Assembly (NCBI GenBank): GCA_036426205.1
Contig: WSYH01001943.1
Location: 4,673 to 68,672, forward strand
DNA: 64,000 nucleotides
Source: Ascaphus truei
Lineage: Eukaryota > Chordata > Amphibia > Anura > Ascaphidae
Direction of reading: 5' to 3'
A model generated the notes under the pieces. That model saw nothing but the letters and a program-made list of their open reading frames with translations. It ran no database searches and had not been told where the DNA came from. Positions 22,072-32,700 of this stretch are shown here, in pieces. The translations under genes were made by a program, and so were the position numbers. Position 1 is the stretch's first letter. Each line of letters begins with the position of its first letter.

Positions 22072-23199
22072 TTTAAGGTTATGACAGAATAAAGTTTATA
22101 TATTTTTTTGCATTGGGTCCTCTCTTTGCTCCTGTTGGATCGTGCGCTCCTTTCTATTTCCTGTATCTGCTACTACTGGAAGCTGCACATCCTGCCAGCC
22201 CCTACTAAGGACTTGTGAGTACATTATTTGCTACAGGGTTGTTTTCCAATGAGACTGATCGTGGGGGGGTTACACCCACCCATTACCTGTCTTCAGGAGA
22301 CTTTTTACCCAATATTGCTGGATGTTATTCTCACCTAATGTTATTGATTTTGGATCATTCTTGGGCTTTGGCATTGGCTATTAATGGTTAATATACCTAG
22401 CATTTGAGCGCTTCATCTCTATCCACAGCACTGTAAACTGAATTTTGCAGACACATAATCCTTTCCCAAAGAGCTTTCAATCAAATTACTTGAGCTTGAG
22501 GCACAGGGAGATGAAGGGATCTTTCCTAGGCCTTACAATAAGCTTACAATGATATGATTATACTACCCCTATTCTTGCCATTATCTTCTGGTGAAGTGAC
22601 ATTAAGAACTGGGGCCAGGACTCCAGACCTAACCATACATCTGTCGTAGCCTTCTTTGTGCATGGGCACCTTTCTTCGCTCTCCCCCTTTTCTGTCTCGG
22701 TTTACGTTAAGATCCTAATATCTCATAAGATGCACCATCTTATATTCTCGTCCCCAGACTCCTCTTCTTTGTCTGTTTCCTCTCGTGCTTCTTCAGATGT
22801 GGCATTGGACAGAAGACTTACTGACATTCAGTAGAGTGGTATCACCAGCTTGTTCTCCCCACTGACAAGTCCCCTCACCACACCCTGCTCTCCATGTCTA
22901 CATTTATTTTTTATTTTAGTTTTCAAAGGGGAAAATGGAGGTGGGGGGAGGTACAAAATAAAAAAAGGGGGGGGGGAACATACCATTTAATACACTTCTT
23001 TCAAAAAGTTTAACATTGGCAGCTTGCCACAACAGACTTTCATATTCATCACATCGGTGGGCACTGTCATCTTGTTTATCCTTAGTGCACAAGACACCCG
23101 CTAATGGTCCCAAGCATGAGTGATTGTTGGATTTAACTCTTTTGTTTTAGTCTGTGTCTTTTAGCCTCATCTACCCTGGCACATTTCCTACAGGATTGG

Positions 23200-23670
23200 C
23201 AGGTTAATATAACATCCATTATCCCATGGATCCCAAACCTTGTTAAATTTCTTTGTGATGCCTCTCATATCTGAGGTAAGTTTCTCCATTAATTGGATCT
23301 AATGTATTCTCTGTTAATCTCTCTTTTCCAAGGGGGTTGGAGTTTTTTCTAGGACCCTGCTATTGAACACCGGGCTACTGTTAGAATATGTGAGATCTTA
23401 TTTGTAGACGGGTTCAGGCTCTCAATTGGCTTTGCCAGTAAAAATATAACTGGGTCAAGAGGAACTTCCATACCCAGGGTCACCCTGATCAGATTTTGCC
23501 CCATCCCCCAGAAATTCTGGATCTTTGGGCAATGCCACCATATGTGAGTCATATCGCACAACATCCCGCAACCCCTCCAACACTTATCCAATGCCTCTGG
23601 ATATATCTGCCTCCATCTCTGTGAAGTGAGATACCATCTGTGAAGGACTTTATCGATGTTCTTTTTTTGT
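23200..23670 (-). pseudogene. L1/Tx1-like ORF2 C-terminal region
   Basis: Minus strand near 23591 reads KCWRGCGMLCDMTHIWWHCP, the Cys/His-type C-terminal motif of L1/Tx1 ORF2 proteins. It follows the ORF2 pieces at higher coordinates and ends close to the element's 3' end. Confidence 0.75.
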
Positions 23671-23677
23671 AATTGTA

Positions 23678-23956
23678 AACTGGAAATAGGGGCACTCCAC
23701 TGGTCTTCTAAAAATCATAGATATATTGCACAATGATCAATGTTTCGGTCTGCTTGCGAAACTTTGTCATCTTGATAACGGTTTGCAAGTGAACCGAAAC
23801 TTTGGTGCTAAATCTATGATTTTTGGAAGACCAGTGGAATACCTCTATTTCCAGTTTATGATATCTGTGGTTCCGCTTCCAGCAGGACTGTTGTTGCTAT
23901 GCACCCGTGGCGTTCTTTAACCTGGTACTGTGAGTGCATCTTTACTTGGACTACAC
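23678..23956. mobile_element. 279-bp foldback element with hammerhead-like motifs and 13-bp TSD
   Basis: ttttgtaattgta occurs at 23665-23677 and 23957-23969, exactly flanking the insert. The element is an inverted repeat: the left arm contains ctccactggtcttct-aaaaatcatag and the right arm its reverse complement. The + strand arm carries a hammerhead-like motif (23768-23807), the minus strand a diverged version. It is inserted in the L1/Tx1-like LINE. Probably two fused inverted PLE termini, or a short autonomous-ribozyme element. Confidence 0.75.
23768..23807 (+). ncRNA. Hammerhead-like ribozyme motif (foldback element)
   Basis: Stem I CATC/GGTG (one wobble), core TTGATAA, one extra nucleotide (C), stem II GGTT/AACC, then GAAA followed by CTTT. 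Stem III is degenerate here. Core positions 3 and 8 are again U and A. Confidence 0.5.
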
Positions 23957-23971
23957 TTTTGTAATTGTACA

Positions 23972-24753
23972 TGTCGCCAGGACTGGTTCTTGGCTAACAG
24001 TCTGCCCTCCCTGGCTGTAAGCCCTGGTAAGAGCAGGCTGCCAGTACTTGTTATGGGTTTTCCCCACTCCCTGCGTTGCCCGTGAGTGACAGGGGAGGAG
24101 GTGGAACCAGGCCTGGGTTGCCCAATCCAGGGTCAGACCTGGTGCTGTCCTCCTGGCTGTACTTAAGGGGATTGCCGCCCAAATGTAGTAGGTGTGCCTC
24201 TCTCCACTAGAGAGAGGCAGGTCACACAGCAGGTTGCCTAATATTGGGCCTTCCCTGTTCCTCTTTTGCTTGGGGGAGAGTGAGTGTAGACCTTTACCCT
24301 GCTCCTGCTAGAGGGTCAGGGACGAGCAAGGACAGCTGTGGGGGCCCTTGACCCATAGTGGATGTCCAGGGGCCATCCTACAGCTGGGTAGCCGACCCAG
24401 AGACTGTATTGGGCAGGCCACTGCCATGATTGCGAGTTCTGACCCAATAAACCATTCCTGTTTCATATACCTCCTGCCTGGTGTGTGATCTTACTGGGGA
24501 AGTTGAGGGATTGTTTCTATCATAAGTTGAGGGATTGTTTCTATCGTAGGAGATCGCCTCCATACATCTGGAGCCTGCGGCCGATGGAGGCGCTGTACCA
24601 GTAGAGACTAATGTGGGGTATGTACGCCAGAAACCTGTCCTGTGTCCCCACATCCATCGGCGCATGACTCAGCCCTCCTGCTTACCAACAGCTAGCATGC
24701 ACCACACACTGTAATGGCAGAATCTCCCACCGGGTGGGGGAATCACAGTTACA
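23972..24753 (+). mobile_element. Solo LTR with 4-bp TSD
   Basis: The segment starts TGTCGCCAGG and ends CAGTTACA and is flanked by TACA at 23968-23971 and 24754-24757. An AATAAA signal at about 24446 on the + strand supports the orientation. It sits just right of the foldback element in the L1/Tx1-like LINE. Two gttgagggattgtttctatc units in tandem are visible near 24502-24547. No internal retroelement genes, hence a solo LTR left by recombination. Confidence 0.7.
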
Positions 24754-24759
24754 TACATA

Positions 24760-25290
24760 TTTAAGTCCTTGCCACATTTTCTCTGACATCCTCCCATTCC
24801 TCTATCGTCATTTCAATTTGAAAATCCTGAGCCCATAAGTCCATATACCTATGAATGTGAGTGAAAGGAGAACTCCTAAGAGGTGTTAGATCTTGGTATT
24901 GATATTAAACCTTTTTTTGATATTTCCTATGTCTACAGAGACCTTGGAAAGTTGTAGAGTCTGGCAATTCCCCTCTGGGGGATATGTGGAGAATGCAATG
25001 GTGAATCTGTAGAAACTTAAATATCTCAGATCTTGGAATTAAATATTTATCACAGAATTCCTAAAACTTCACTTCAAAATTTTACCCTTAAATATCATGT
25101 TCCCTATATCAAAAATATCTTTGTTCTTCCAGGAGTCAAAAGCATTTGTATTAAATCCTGGACCAAATCTTGGGTTGTCAATAACGGGAATCATTGTAGA
25201 GGGGTTCACTATTGTTTGCAATTTAGATTTTACCATATGCCATATGTTCAATGTGAATTTTATTGTTTCCGAATCAAATAAGGGAGACTA
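24760..25290 (-). pseudogene. L1/Tx1-like ORF2, post-RT region
   Basis: Minus-strand pieces such as NPRFGPGFNTNAFDSWKNKDI lie between the RT thumb region (26547-26299) and the Cys/His end (23591). They match the expected order in an L1-type ORF2 but are broken by stops and by the hAT insertion at 25300. Confidence 0.6.
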
Positions 25291-25299
25291 GCTGTTGAA

Positions 25300-26231
25300 C
25301 AGGAGCGTAGCTATAGCCTGGGCAAAGCCCGGGGGCCCATGCTCTTGGGGGGCCCGCTCTCAGCGGGCAGGAAGCACAGAGGGAAATTCCTTCCTCTGCA
25401 GGTGTGTGGGACCTGGGTCAGGGGGCGGGGCCCTGGGATGCACTAGAGAGGACAGAGGGTAAATTCCTTCCTCTGCAGAGCCTCCATAGGTGGGCGGGGC
25501 CTCAAGTAGTGCAGCATGGGACTAGAGCCGCAGCCTGAGAGACAGGCTGGGAAAGGTAAGAGGGGGGGAAGGGTTATATCACAGGGGTAAAAACAGGCAT
25601 GAAAGGGAAGAAGACAGAAAAGAAGAGAGACAAAGAGAAAATGAAGTACAAGAGAGAAATACATAAGAGAGAGAGAGAGCAGAAAGAGAGAGTGAGAGAT
25701 AGAGAGGCAGAGATAGGAGATAGAGAAGCAGAGAGAGGGAGAAACAAACAGAGGGGGGAGAGAGAGAGAGAGACAGGGGGAGTGAGAGAGAGGCAGGGGA
25801 AGAGGGAGAGAGGCAGGGGAAGAGGGAGAGAGAGGCAGAGAGAGACAGGGGCAGTGAGAGAGGCAGGGGAAGAGGGAGAGAGAGGGAGGGAGGGGCAGAG
25901 AGGGAGGGCAGAGAGAGAGGCAGGGGTAGAGAGAGAGTCAGAGAGAGAGAGAGGCAGGGGCAGAGAGAGAGGCAGGGGCAGAGAGAGAGTGGCAGGGGCA
26001 GAGAGAGAGTGGCAGGGGCAGAGAGAGAGAGGCAGGGGCAGAAAGAGAGGCAGGGCAGAGAGAGAGAGAGGCAGGGTCAGAGAGAGAGACAGGGGTAGAG
26101 AGAGAAAGAGGCAGAGTCAGAGAGAGGCAGAGAGAGAGAGAGGCAGGAGCAGAGGGAGAGAGAGCAGAGACATGAGGGGGCCCTGAATTTTTTTTTGCCC
26201 GGGGGCCCGCACATGTCTAGCTACGCCACTG
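25300..26231. mobile_element. hAT-type non-autonomous element with 8-bp TSD
   Basis: Terminal inverted repeats start CAGGAGCGTAGCTAT on the left and CAGTGGCGTAGCTAG on the reverse of the right. It is flanked by ctgttgaa (25292-25299) and ctgttgga (26232-26239), an 8-bp duplication with one change, as expected for hAT. Most of the interior is an expanded purine repeat (see 25600-26170). No transposase. Confidence 0.8.
25600..26170. repeat. Polypurine (GA-rich) repeat inside the hAT element
   Basis: About 570 bp of nearly pure purines on the + strand built from gagagaggcagggg units. The 195-codon open frame here (Arg/Glu/Gly only) is an artefact of the repeat. Confidence 0.9.
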
Positions 26232-26239
26232 CTGTTGGA

Positions 26240-27410
26240 CCTCTCTTGCCATAGGAGGGACGTCAGTCGCATGGGTTTAGTGTATTTTTTATATCTACTC
26301 AGCTGTGAAGTTTTGCTTCTGAAAACCAATAGATTATCCGTTTCAGATGTGTTACTAGGAAATATCTTCTGATGTCTGAGACAGCTAGGCATCCTCTTTC
26401 TCTTGGAGAGAAAATGACTGATTTAGCTACTCTTGTTTTTTTATTGTTCCAGATAAATTGGATGATCTTTTTCTGAATCTCTCTAATGACTTTTAATGGA
26501 AAAGAAATCGAGTGGGTTTGGAAATGGAGTAATAACCTTGGCAACATACAGTATTAATTTTAACCAATCTAATATGGCCCATCCATGACATGTGGAGTTA
26601 TTCCAAGAAAGTAAATCCTCTTTAATTTTTGTGAATAGTTCTGGGTAATTATATTTGTACAATGTGTGGTCATTTTTTAGTAAGAAAGATTCACAGATAT
26701 TTGAATCTAGAATCCTGCCAGCGATATTTGAAAATTTGTGTAATCAGCTTTACTTCTAGACTCGAGAGAGTTAAATTTAAGGCTTCTGACTTGTCGGTAT
26801 TAATTTTGTACCCTGAGAGGAAGCCAAAGTCCTGTAGTGCTGACTGCCGAGTAGGGAGGGAGATTAGTGGGTTTGAGATTGTCAGTATGATGTCGTCTGC
26901 GAACAGTGACAGTTTAAAGGTTTGCTCTCCTATCTGGATGCCTTGTGTATCTGGGCATTTCCTGATAGTGGACAGCAATGGCTTGATCGATAGAGGGGCA
27001 CCCCTGTCTTGTGTTGTTCTGGATCAGAATTTGGTTAGAATCAACACAAGCCATTTTAATTGTTGCCGTTTGGGATTTGTAAAGGGCTTAGACCCCAGTT
27101 AAATAGCAACCCTGCAAACCAAAGGCCTGCAGGATTCTATTTAGAATTGCCACTTAATCTTATCGAAAGCCTTCTCTGCATCTAAACTCAATAGCATGGC
27201 CTTAGCTCTAGTGGTGTTTATATAGTCTATTATGTTAACAATTTTACAAGTGTTGTCCGAAGCTTGACATTCACTAATAAATCTGACTTGATCAGACGGG
27301 GAAGGTTTTGGTTCAACTATTTGCTAGGATTTTACTGTATAGTTTTAAGTCAGAGTTTAGGAGGGAAATTGGCCTATAGCTGGCACCAGCTAACTCTCCA
27401 TTTTCTCGCA
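26240..27410 (-). pseudogene. L1/Tx1-like ORF2 reverse transcriptase
   Basis: Read right to left across frames: SYRPISLLNSDLKLYSKIL near 27400, motif A LLSLDAEKAFDKI near 27180, NNTRQGCP near 27010, the catalytic LFADDIILTISNP near 26905 (D-D retained), LSGYKINTDKSEALNL near 26820, then the thumb region with KKIIQFIWNNKKTR near 26470. Several stops and frameshifts. The motif set is that of L1/Tx1-group LINEs. Confidence 0.85.
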
Positions 27411-27411
27411 G

Positions 27412-28340
27412 AGTCTTTTTTAATTGTTTATTAATGACCTTGAGGTTGGCATAGAGAGCAAAGTCTCCATCTTTGCTGATGACACTAAATTGTGTAAGGT
27501 AGTAGAATCAGAGCATGATTTAATTTCTCTCCAGAAGCAGGCCCGTTAACAGGGGGGGAGAGCTGGGACAAGTGTCACGGGCCCTGTGCTGCGGAGGGCC
27601 CGGTGGTCAGGCAAAGAAGTTGGGTCTGACTTCTTTGTCCGGCTGCTGGTCCTCTCATTGCCACCGGGTCCCGGCTATCCCCCAGCTGCAGACCTCCCTT
27701 ACTGTCTGTCCCACGCCGAGACTCTGACGCTGGTGCAGGCCGGCCTCTCTGACGTCAGTGAGCGCCGGGAGCAAGTTGGGATCAGCTTCCGATGCACACA
27801 AACATGAGAGAGAGGCCCAGCATGCGACGGCGTCAGAAGCTCGTCGTGTGACAGTCGGTGTTTTTTTTTATTGTATTTGGGGGGTGGGGGGTTGTATGTA
27901 TGTGGGGGTTGTTTCTTTATGTATCTGAGGGTGGTTTGAATGTATTTGGCAGGTTTTTAATGTATTTGAGGGATGTGGGTGAGTTTGTATGTATTTGGGG
28001 GGTGTTTGCATGTATTTGGGGGATGGGGTGTTTGTATGTATTTGGGGGATGGGGTGTTTGTATGTATTTGGGGGGAGATTTTTTTTTGTATGTGGGTGGG
28101 AAGGTTTTTGTATTTGCATACTCCAGGGAGTAATCTGAATGCTATTATTTGGAGTCAGGAAGGAATTTATTTTTTCCCTTATGAGACATATAATTAGATG
28201 ATATTTCACTGGGGTTTTTTGTTTGCCTTCCAGTGGATCAATATACTGTAAATACAAATATAGGATAAAGCATAGGTTGAACTTGAAAGACATATATCTT
28301 TTTTCAACCTCATCTACTATACAAGTATGTATCTATGTAA
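27412..28340 (+). mobile_element. CR1-like LINE fragment, interrupted
   Basis: 27412-27545 encodes FINDLEVGIESKVS and IFADDTKLCKVV, the CR1-type RT catalytic block. 28105-28340 is a CR1-type 3' tail (ggagtcaggaaggaattta, then tgaacttgaaagacatatat and caacctcatctactatac). Between them lies unrelated DNA (27546-28104). The element sits in the L1/Tx1-like LINE. Confidence 0.75.
27546..28104. repeat. Insert in CR1: GC-rich segment plus T/G-rich minisatellite
   Basis: 27546-27850 begins ccgttaacagggggggag and contains cacgggccc..., resembling the start of a common frog hAT-type repeat, but I could not fix its right end. 27860-28090 is a T/G-rich minisatellite with ~28-bp units (tgtatttgggggatggggtg). 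Runs of 4-6 G could allow quadruplex folding. Confidence 0.5.
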
Positions 28341-28689
28341 TCCAGAGTATGTCTTACTCCAAATCTCACATGGGGAGTCTTCAGTTGGACCCAGGAACTG
28401 TCCGGAATAGGGGCCTCAAACCCTCCATAGTACTTACACAGACATAGGCTTCAGCTCAGTCATCAGGAGGAACCTTTTGGACTGATTTGTTACCTCAACT
28501 TGGGGCGAAATCGGGGAATGCACCAAAATAGGTGCAGCCGGTGGCTCTGGACTTTGCTTACATCCAACTCGTGGCCCAACACTGAAATGTGCCCCCCCCC
28601 CCCCCTGGATTAACCCATCTCCTGTGGTCCGCTCGTTTCTTTGCCTTGACCACTCCGCTTCTGGGCCTCTGGTCTTTCACGTCCTGGCA

Positions 28690-29130
28690 ATGCTTCTAGG
28701 GATCTTGTGCGCCGTGGGGGATTCTATGATCTCTGCACCTCAGACCGACGGGATTTAAGGCCCAAGGACTCCAGAAAGGAGTCAGCCGCCTCAAGGAGCC
28801 CTGTCTCACATTCTTGTTTGCAATCAGGCGGGAGGGGAATGCCCATCTGTTTCAGACCTCACGATCTCTCAGGCTATGGGTCACCGGGTGAAGGCCTCTT
28901 CTCCTTGCAATAGTGGTTCTTGAGATTTCCTGGAAGATTTGGATGGCAGAGTTTTCAAACTCTATTGAGACTTGATTACTGCAGCCCATAATAATTCTCT
29001 CTTTTGTGGTATAATGATGCAATTTTTATGACCACATCTCTGCTCTTCCTTGGATCGGCAAGTCTTGGACAAAGCACACAGAGCACTGGGTCCATCTGCA
29101 TGTGATCCTTTTGAACTGTAGATTCAATGT
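28690..29130 (-). pseudogene. L1/Tx1-like ORF1, C-terminal domain
   Basis: Minus strand reads RDVVIKIASLYHKREIIMGC, then FENSAIQIFQEISRTTIARR and RWAFPSRLIANKN, the pattern of the C-terminal (RRM/CTD) part of L1-type ORF1 RNA-binding protein. One stop precedes NRWAFPS. It is separated from its N-terminus by an insertion at 29152-29452. Confidence 0.7.
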
Positions 29131-29151
29131 GCAAAAAATGCATTTTGAAAT

Positions 29152-29452
29152 ATGGCTGCAGATCCTATGTGGAAATTCCTTATGGGACGTTCCTTAGGTC
29201 TTGTACATAGTAGGCGTGTGACAGAGCGCATGACATCACGCACGCCTGCTGCGCAGGCGATTCGTGGCCTGTGGGGTCTGGAGGAGAAGACGCGACCAAG
29301 AGCAGCTCCAATTCAATGTTTGTGGGTGTGCCCGGTCGCGCCCATGCACGCACACGCACGCTCTATGGCCGGGCGCATTGCCTTACAGGCTTTTGTATGC
29401 GGCGCGTGCAATGTCGCGCGTGCCGTCATGCAAACTATGGACGCGGGCTTAA
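29152..29452. other. Unclassified GC-rich insert in LINE ORF1
   Basis: About 300 bp rich in CpG (gcgcatgacatcacgcacgc, gtgcaatgtcgcgcgtgccg) separates the two halves of ORF1. I did not find clear inverted ends or a target duplication. The open frames here are on the + strand, composition-driven and unlikely to be genes. Confidence 0.4.
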
Positions 29453-29872
29453 GCTGAGGCTTTGTCTCCTCTCACTATTATCAAGGTCATCAACCGTGCC
29501 TTTAAGGTTTCTGACCTCTTCAGTAAGCCTTAAAACCTCATTGTCAGTGGTACCTTGACACTGGAGAGGTACATCTAATTTGTTCTCCAGCTGGGTTGTT
29601 CTTGTGGCTATTGTAGAGAGCTCTGACTTGAATTCAGCTACAGCCTTGACCAGGACAGTCTGAAAAACCCTGTACATTTCTTTAAAGAGTTCCTTAAGAG
29701 CTTTTAGATTTATCTGTGTATTCTCCTCTTCTTCCTGCTCCAATTCAGAATAGACTCTCTCATGCATGCGCACCTCACTGCCATTTTTCGGATTTCTCAG
29801 AGGTACTTTGCCCTTTTGGAAGAAGCGGGACATCTCCTGCACCAGGACCTTTTTGTCCTTCTTTGAAGGCAT
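29440..29872 (-). pseudogene. L1/Tx1-like ORF1, N-terminal half
   Basis: A 145-codon minus-strand frame starting MPSKKDKK. It has a long coiled-coil-like region (LKALKELFKEMYRVFQTVL, then LSTIATRTTQLENKLDV) ending VDDLDNSERR, which corresponds to the conserved V-DLEN-SRR motif at the coiled-coil/RRM border of L1 ORF1 proteins. After that the frame runs into the GC-rich insert. Confidence 0.75.
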
Positions 29873-30254
29873 GCCTGGAGGTTGGCCTATCCATGGTGGT
29901 GTTTTTTGGAGGCATAGGTGAGGTTTTGGAGGGTTTTTATTTGATTATATCAGAGCAGAGACCACGGAGCTGAATCAGGACTCGTCCATGCTTCCTTAAG
30001 CCTATAATGTAAATATTGCACAGTCTTTGGATTCACTTTTTATCTTTTTCTGCCTTCCTCCACCTTCCCATTGATCTTTTAGATATTATCTTAGTCCCCT
30101 CTATCTTGGAAATACCGATCTCCGTGCGCCCCAATGCCGGGTGATATTGAGATAATCCCCAAATATATGCCACATTAAGGCATTATGGGTTGTGTTGCAT
30201 CATAATTAAGTCTACCTGCTGCAAAAGTGGGGTGAAGGGATAGCAGTGGTAATG

Positions 30255-30475
30255 TCACAGCCATTAAAGTGGGTGGACCCAGTTTGAATCCCAGTGTCAG
30301 CTCTCCTTGTGACCTTGGGCAAGTTACTCAATGTCTTTGTGCCCGAGTTCCAACATTAGATTGTAAGCTCTACGGGGCAGGGGCTCATTGTGTATGTAAA
30401 ATTCTATGTATAACACTGTGCACACTGCCAGTGCTATATAAGAAAATATATATATTATAATTATTGAAACCAGTC
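30255..30475 (+). mobile_element. MIR/CORE-like SINE with L2-type tail
   Basis: Contains the deeply conserved core words tgaccttgggcaagttactc and attgtaagctctacggggcag, ending in gtgctatataagaaaatata, an L2/CR1-style tail. Full-length-like copy about 100 bp upstream of the possible GCK TATA box. Confidence 0.8.
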
Positions 30476-30597
30476 AAGTAGTTAACCATTGCTTGGCTTT
30501 TGTGTTTTTTCCATGCCCCTGTAGCCATGAAGCAGTTAAGCGACGGAGAGGCAGGTTTACAGGTGCACTGACTCGTGAGTGTGTTTGAGTGAGAGGC

Positions 30598-30605
30598 TAT
30601 ATATA
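30598..30605 (+). promoter_or_regulatory. Possible TATA box of the GCK neuroendocrine promoter
   Basis: TATATATA in the context ggctatatatagagct lies 531 bp upstream of the GCK start codon. No conserved islet-promoter elements were verified. Mammalian islet GCK promoters are described as lacking a clear TATA box, so this is only a candidate; the 30606-31136 stretch would then be a long 5' UTR. Confidence 0.3.
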
Positions 30606-31136
30606 GAGCTAACACTTCACAGGCCAGCACGTTGTAAGAGAGGGGGTAGGGAATAGTGGCATTGTAAATGGGCCAGGTCCGAAACCCCTCTATACAGTGT
30701 GTTATGAAAACGGTTTGGGGAAGTCCTGAAGTTTCTGATGGGTGCCAGGCTCGGTAATCCTCACACTAGTTTTATTTTGTTTCTCGAGGTGAAAGTGTAA
30801 CGAGTATTCATTATTTCACAGCCGGAAGACGAGGGAAGAGTAAGGAAGGGGAGAGGGGAAAAGGAGCAGTGGGGGATTAGAGTGAGACCTAAACAGAGTG
30901 ACTGTCAAGAACAGCCAACAGACATAAAGAGACAGCGAGAAGGAGAGTTAGATGTAAAAGGAAAACCAAGTGTTCTGGTGAGAGTGGCTGACTTGGGGGC
31001 AAAAGCATTGATCTGCATTCAGCACCTCGGACAGTGACTTACTCTGGCTGTGGTAGGAGAGCTGAGTGAGGGGATACAAGTGACCGGATCAGCTCCCTGG
31101 TGGCCCCTCCACCCTCTGGGCCCCTCTCGTCTCCTC

Positions 31137-31181
31137 ATGCTGGATAACAGGAGCAGGATGGAGCCCGCCCAGGTACAGAAG
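31137..31181 (+). CDS. GCK: Glucokinase exon 1, islet/neuroendocrine isoform
   Basis: Encodes 15 residues, MLDNRSRMEPAQVQK, ending exactly before a splice donor gtaaga. The mammalian islet isoform also starts with a 15-codon exon of the pattern MLD-R-RME-A, and exon 2 follows in phase 0. This exon gives the isoform of pancreatic beta cells, brain and other neuroendocrine cells, where GCK is the glucose sensor that phosphorylates glucose to glucose-6-phosphate. The start codon is fixed by that homology. A separate liver first exon should lie in the 29.3-kb intron downstream; I did not find it. Confidence 0.9.
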
Positions 31182-31499
31182 GTAAGACTCACTCTCATAT
31201 TGTTAGGAATGTGATGTTACCTTCATAACCCGCCTGTCTACCACCTCTCTCTAATTCTACCATCAACAGCTATCCCACACTAATCCCTCTATATCTCCTA
31301 CCTTAATATCTCTCCCTCTCATTTCATTGATAAACCCACCCCCTGAGGTATGAACTGGTCCCACAAGTAACCATTTGCTTGGAAAGATGTGGTCTAGTAG
31401 TTAAATTGTTGTTAAAGTGTTTTAATAAGAGTAATTTGCAGGTCATCCAATTAAAAAAAATCCGATACATAAAAACCAGTGACTGATAGGGCAATAGAA

Positions 31500-32030
31500 A
31501 TAGGAATACAATACTGTATACATGTCCAATGCTAAATACACATAAATAAACACTGAATACACCGCCAATGCTATATACACATAACTACAATACTGTATAC
31601 ACCGTCAGCACCCTATACAAATAAATACAGTACAATATATACACCACCAGCACTATATAAAAATAAATACAGCACTGTATACACTGCCAACGCTTTATAC
31701 ACTAATACAGGGTGGTATACACTGACAGCACTACAGTATATAAATATAGTACTGTATACACTTTCAGCGTTGTATACACATAAATACAGTGCCGTATACA
31801 CTGACAGTGCTATGTACACAAGAATACAGCACCATATATACTGACAGTGCTATTGCTATATAAATACAGTGCGGTATACCCTAACAGTGCTACATACACA
31901 CAAATTTGCACCATATCTGCTGATAGTGCTATACACAGAAATACATAGAATAGAATATACACAGCACTATATACACTGCAAGAGCTATATACACATAACT
32001 ACATCACTAGAAGCGCCATCTAATCTTTGA
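31500..32030. repeat. Minisatellite, ~40-bp units (GCK intron 1)
   Basis: Degenerate units of the type atacagtactgtatacactgacagcgctatatacaca repeat about a dozen times. Open frames on either strand follow the repeat period. Confidence 0.8.
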
Positions 32031-32199
32031 CCCATTAGTACAGAGGCCCGTCCAGGGATCACTATGAGCTGAGAGACAGGGGAGGGGGTAGCAGACCTTT
32101 CCTGTGTGATTCTGTAACCATTAACCAGACCTTCAGGGGCAGAAAAAACAGTAACTCTTTCCCTGACAGAGACCTGCAGAGCATAGCCCCATTAACCCC

Positions 32200-32700
32200 T
32201 TCACTCCTCCTATTGCTTCATATTACCCTATCCCTATAACTTCCCCTATTGCTCCATAAAAGCACTCAATATAACTCCTATTGCTCCAAATAACCACTCC
32301 ATATACCCCTCCTATTGCTCCATATAACCCCTCCCTATAGCTCCATATAACCCCTCCCTATAGCTCCTATATAACTCCTCCTATGGCTCCATGTAACCGC
32401 TCCCTATAACTTCTCGTATTGCTCCATATAACCCTTCCTTTTGCTTCATATAACCGCTCCCTATAAATCCTGCTATTGCTCAATATAACTGCTCCATATA
32501 ACTCCTATTGCTCCATATAACTCCTATTGCTCCATATAACTTCAATTGCTTCATATAACTCCTCCTATTGCTCCATATAACCGCTCCATATAAATCCTAT
32601 TGCTCCATTTAACCCTCCTATAACTCCTCCTATTGCTACATATAACCCCTTCTATTGCTTCATAAAACCGTTCCCTATAAATTCTTCTATTGCTCATATG
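32200..32700. repeat. Minisatellite of tattgctccatataacc units (GCK intron 1)
   Basis: About 20 units with lengths of roughly 20-30 bp built from cctattgctccatataac and cctccctataactc. From 32701 to 33950 I see no gene or classifiable repeat. Confidence 0.85.

Larger units (their letters stand above)
20680..22430 (+). mobile_element. Penelope-like element (Neptune type), copy C, 5'-truncated
   Basis: Same family as copies A and B. It starts within the RT C-terminal linker (RQSREIKSIISKHWNVLS), includes the endonuclease frame (to 21328), the pyrimidine-rich 3' region, the terminal repeat with hammerhead-like motif, and the end near gcatttgagcgcttcatc. 22431-23150 shows no gene; a short ggcacagggagatgaagg word there resembles MIR-type SINE sequence but is too little to call. 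Confidence 0.85.
23150..30150 (-). mobile_element. L1/Tx1-like LINE, minus strand, broken by several insertions
   Basis: ORF1 pieces lie at 29872-29440 and 29130-28690, and ORF2 pieces at 27410-26240, 25290-24760 and 23670-23200, in the order expected for one element read right to left. Interruptions: unclassified GC-rich DNA (29152-29452), a CR1 copy with its own insert (27412-28340), a hAT relic (25300-26231), a solo LTR (23972-24753) and a hammerhead foldback (23678-23956). The endonuclease domain of ORF2 was not found, probably lost between 28690 and 28340. Confidence 0.8.

Noticed and set aside
1646..22436. Shared ccacagcactgta at the ends of PLE copies A and C
   Set aside because: The word is short and common in SINE/LINE tails; not enough to claim a target site preference.
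25599..26186. 195-codon frame of Arg, Glu and Gly
   Set aside because: Pure purine repeat inside a hAT element.
27858..28293. Frames rich in Trp-Gly-Val or Pro-His-Thr
   Set aside because: T/G-rich minisatellite read in codons.
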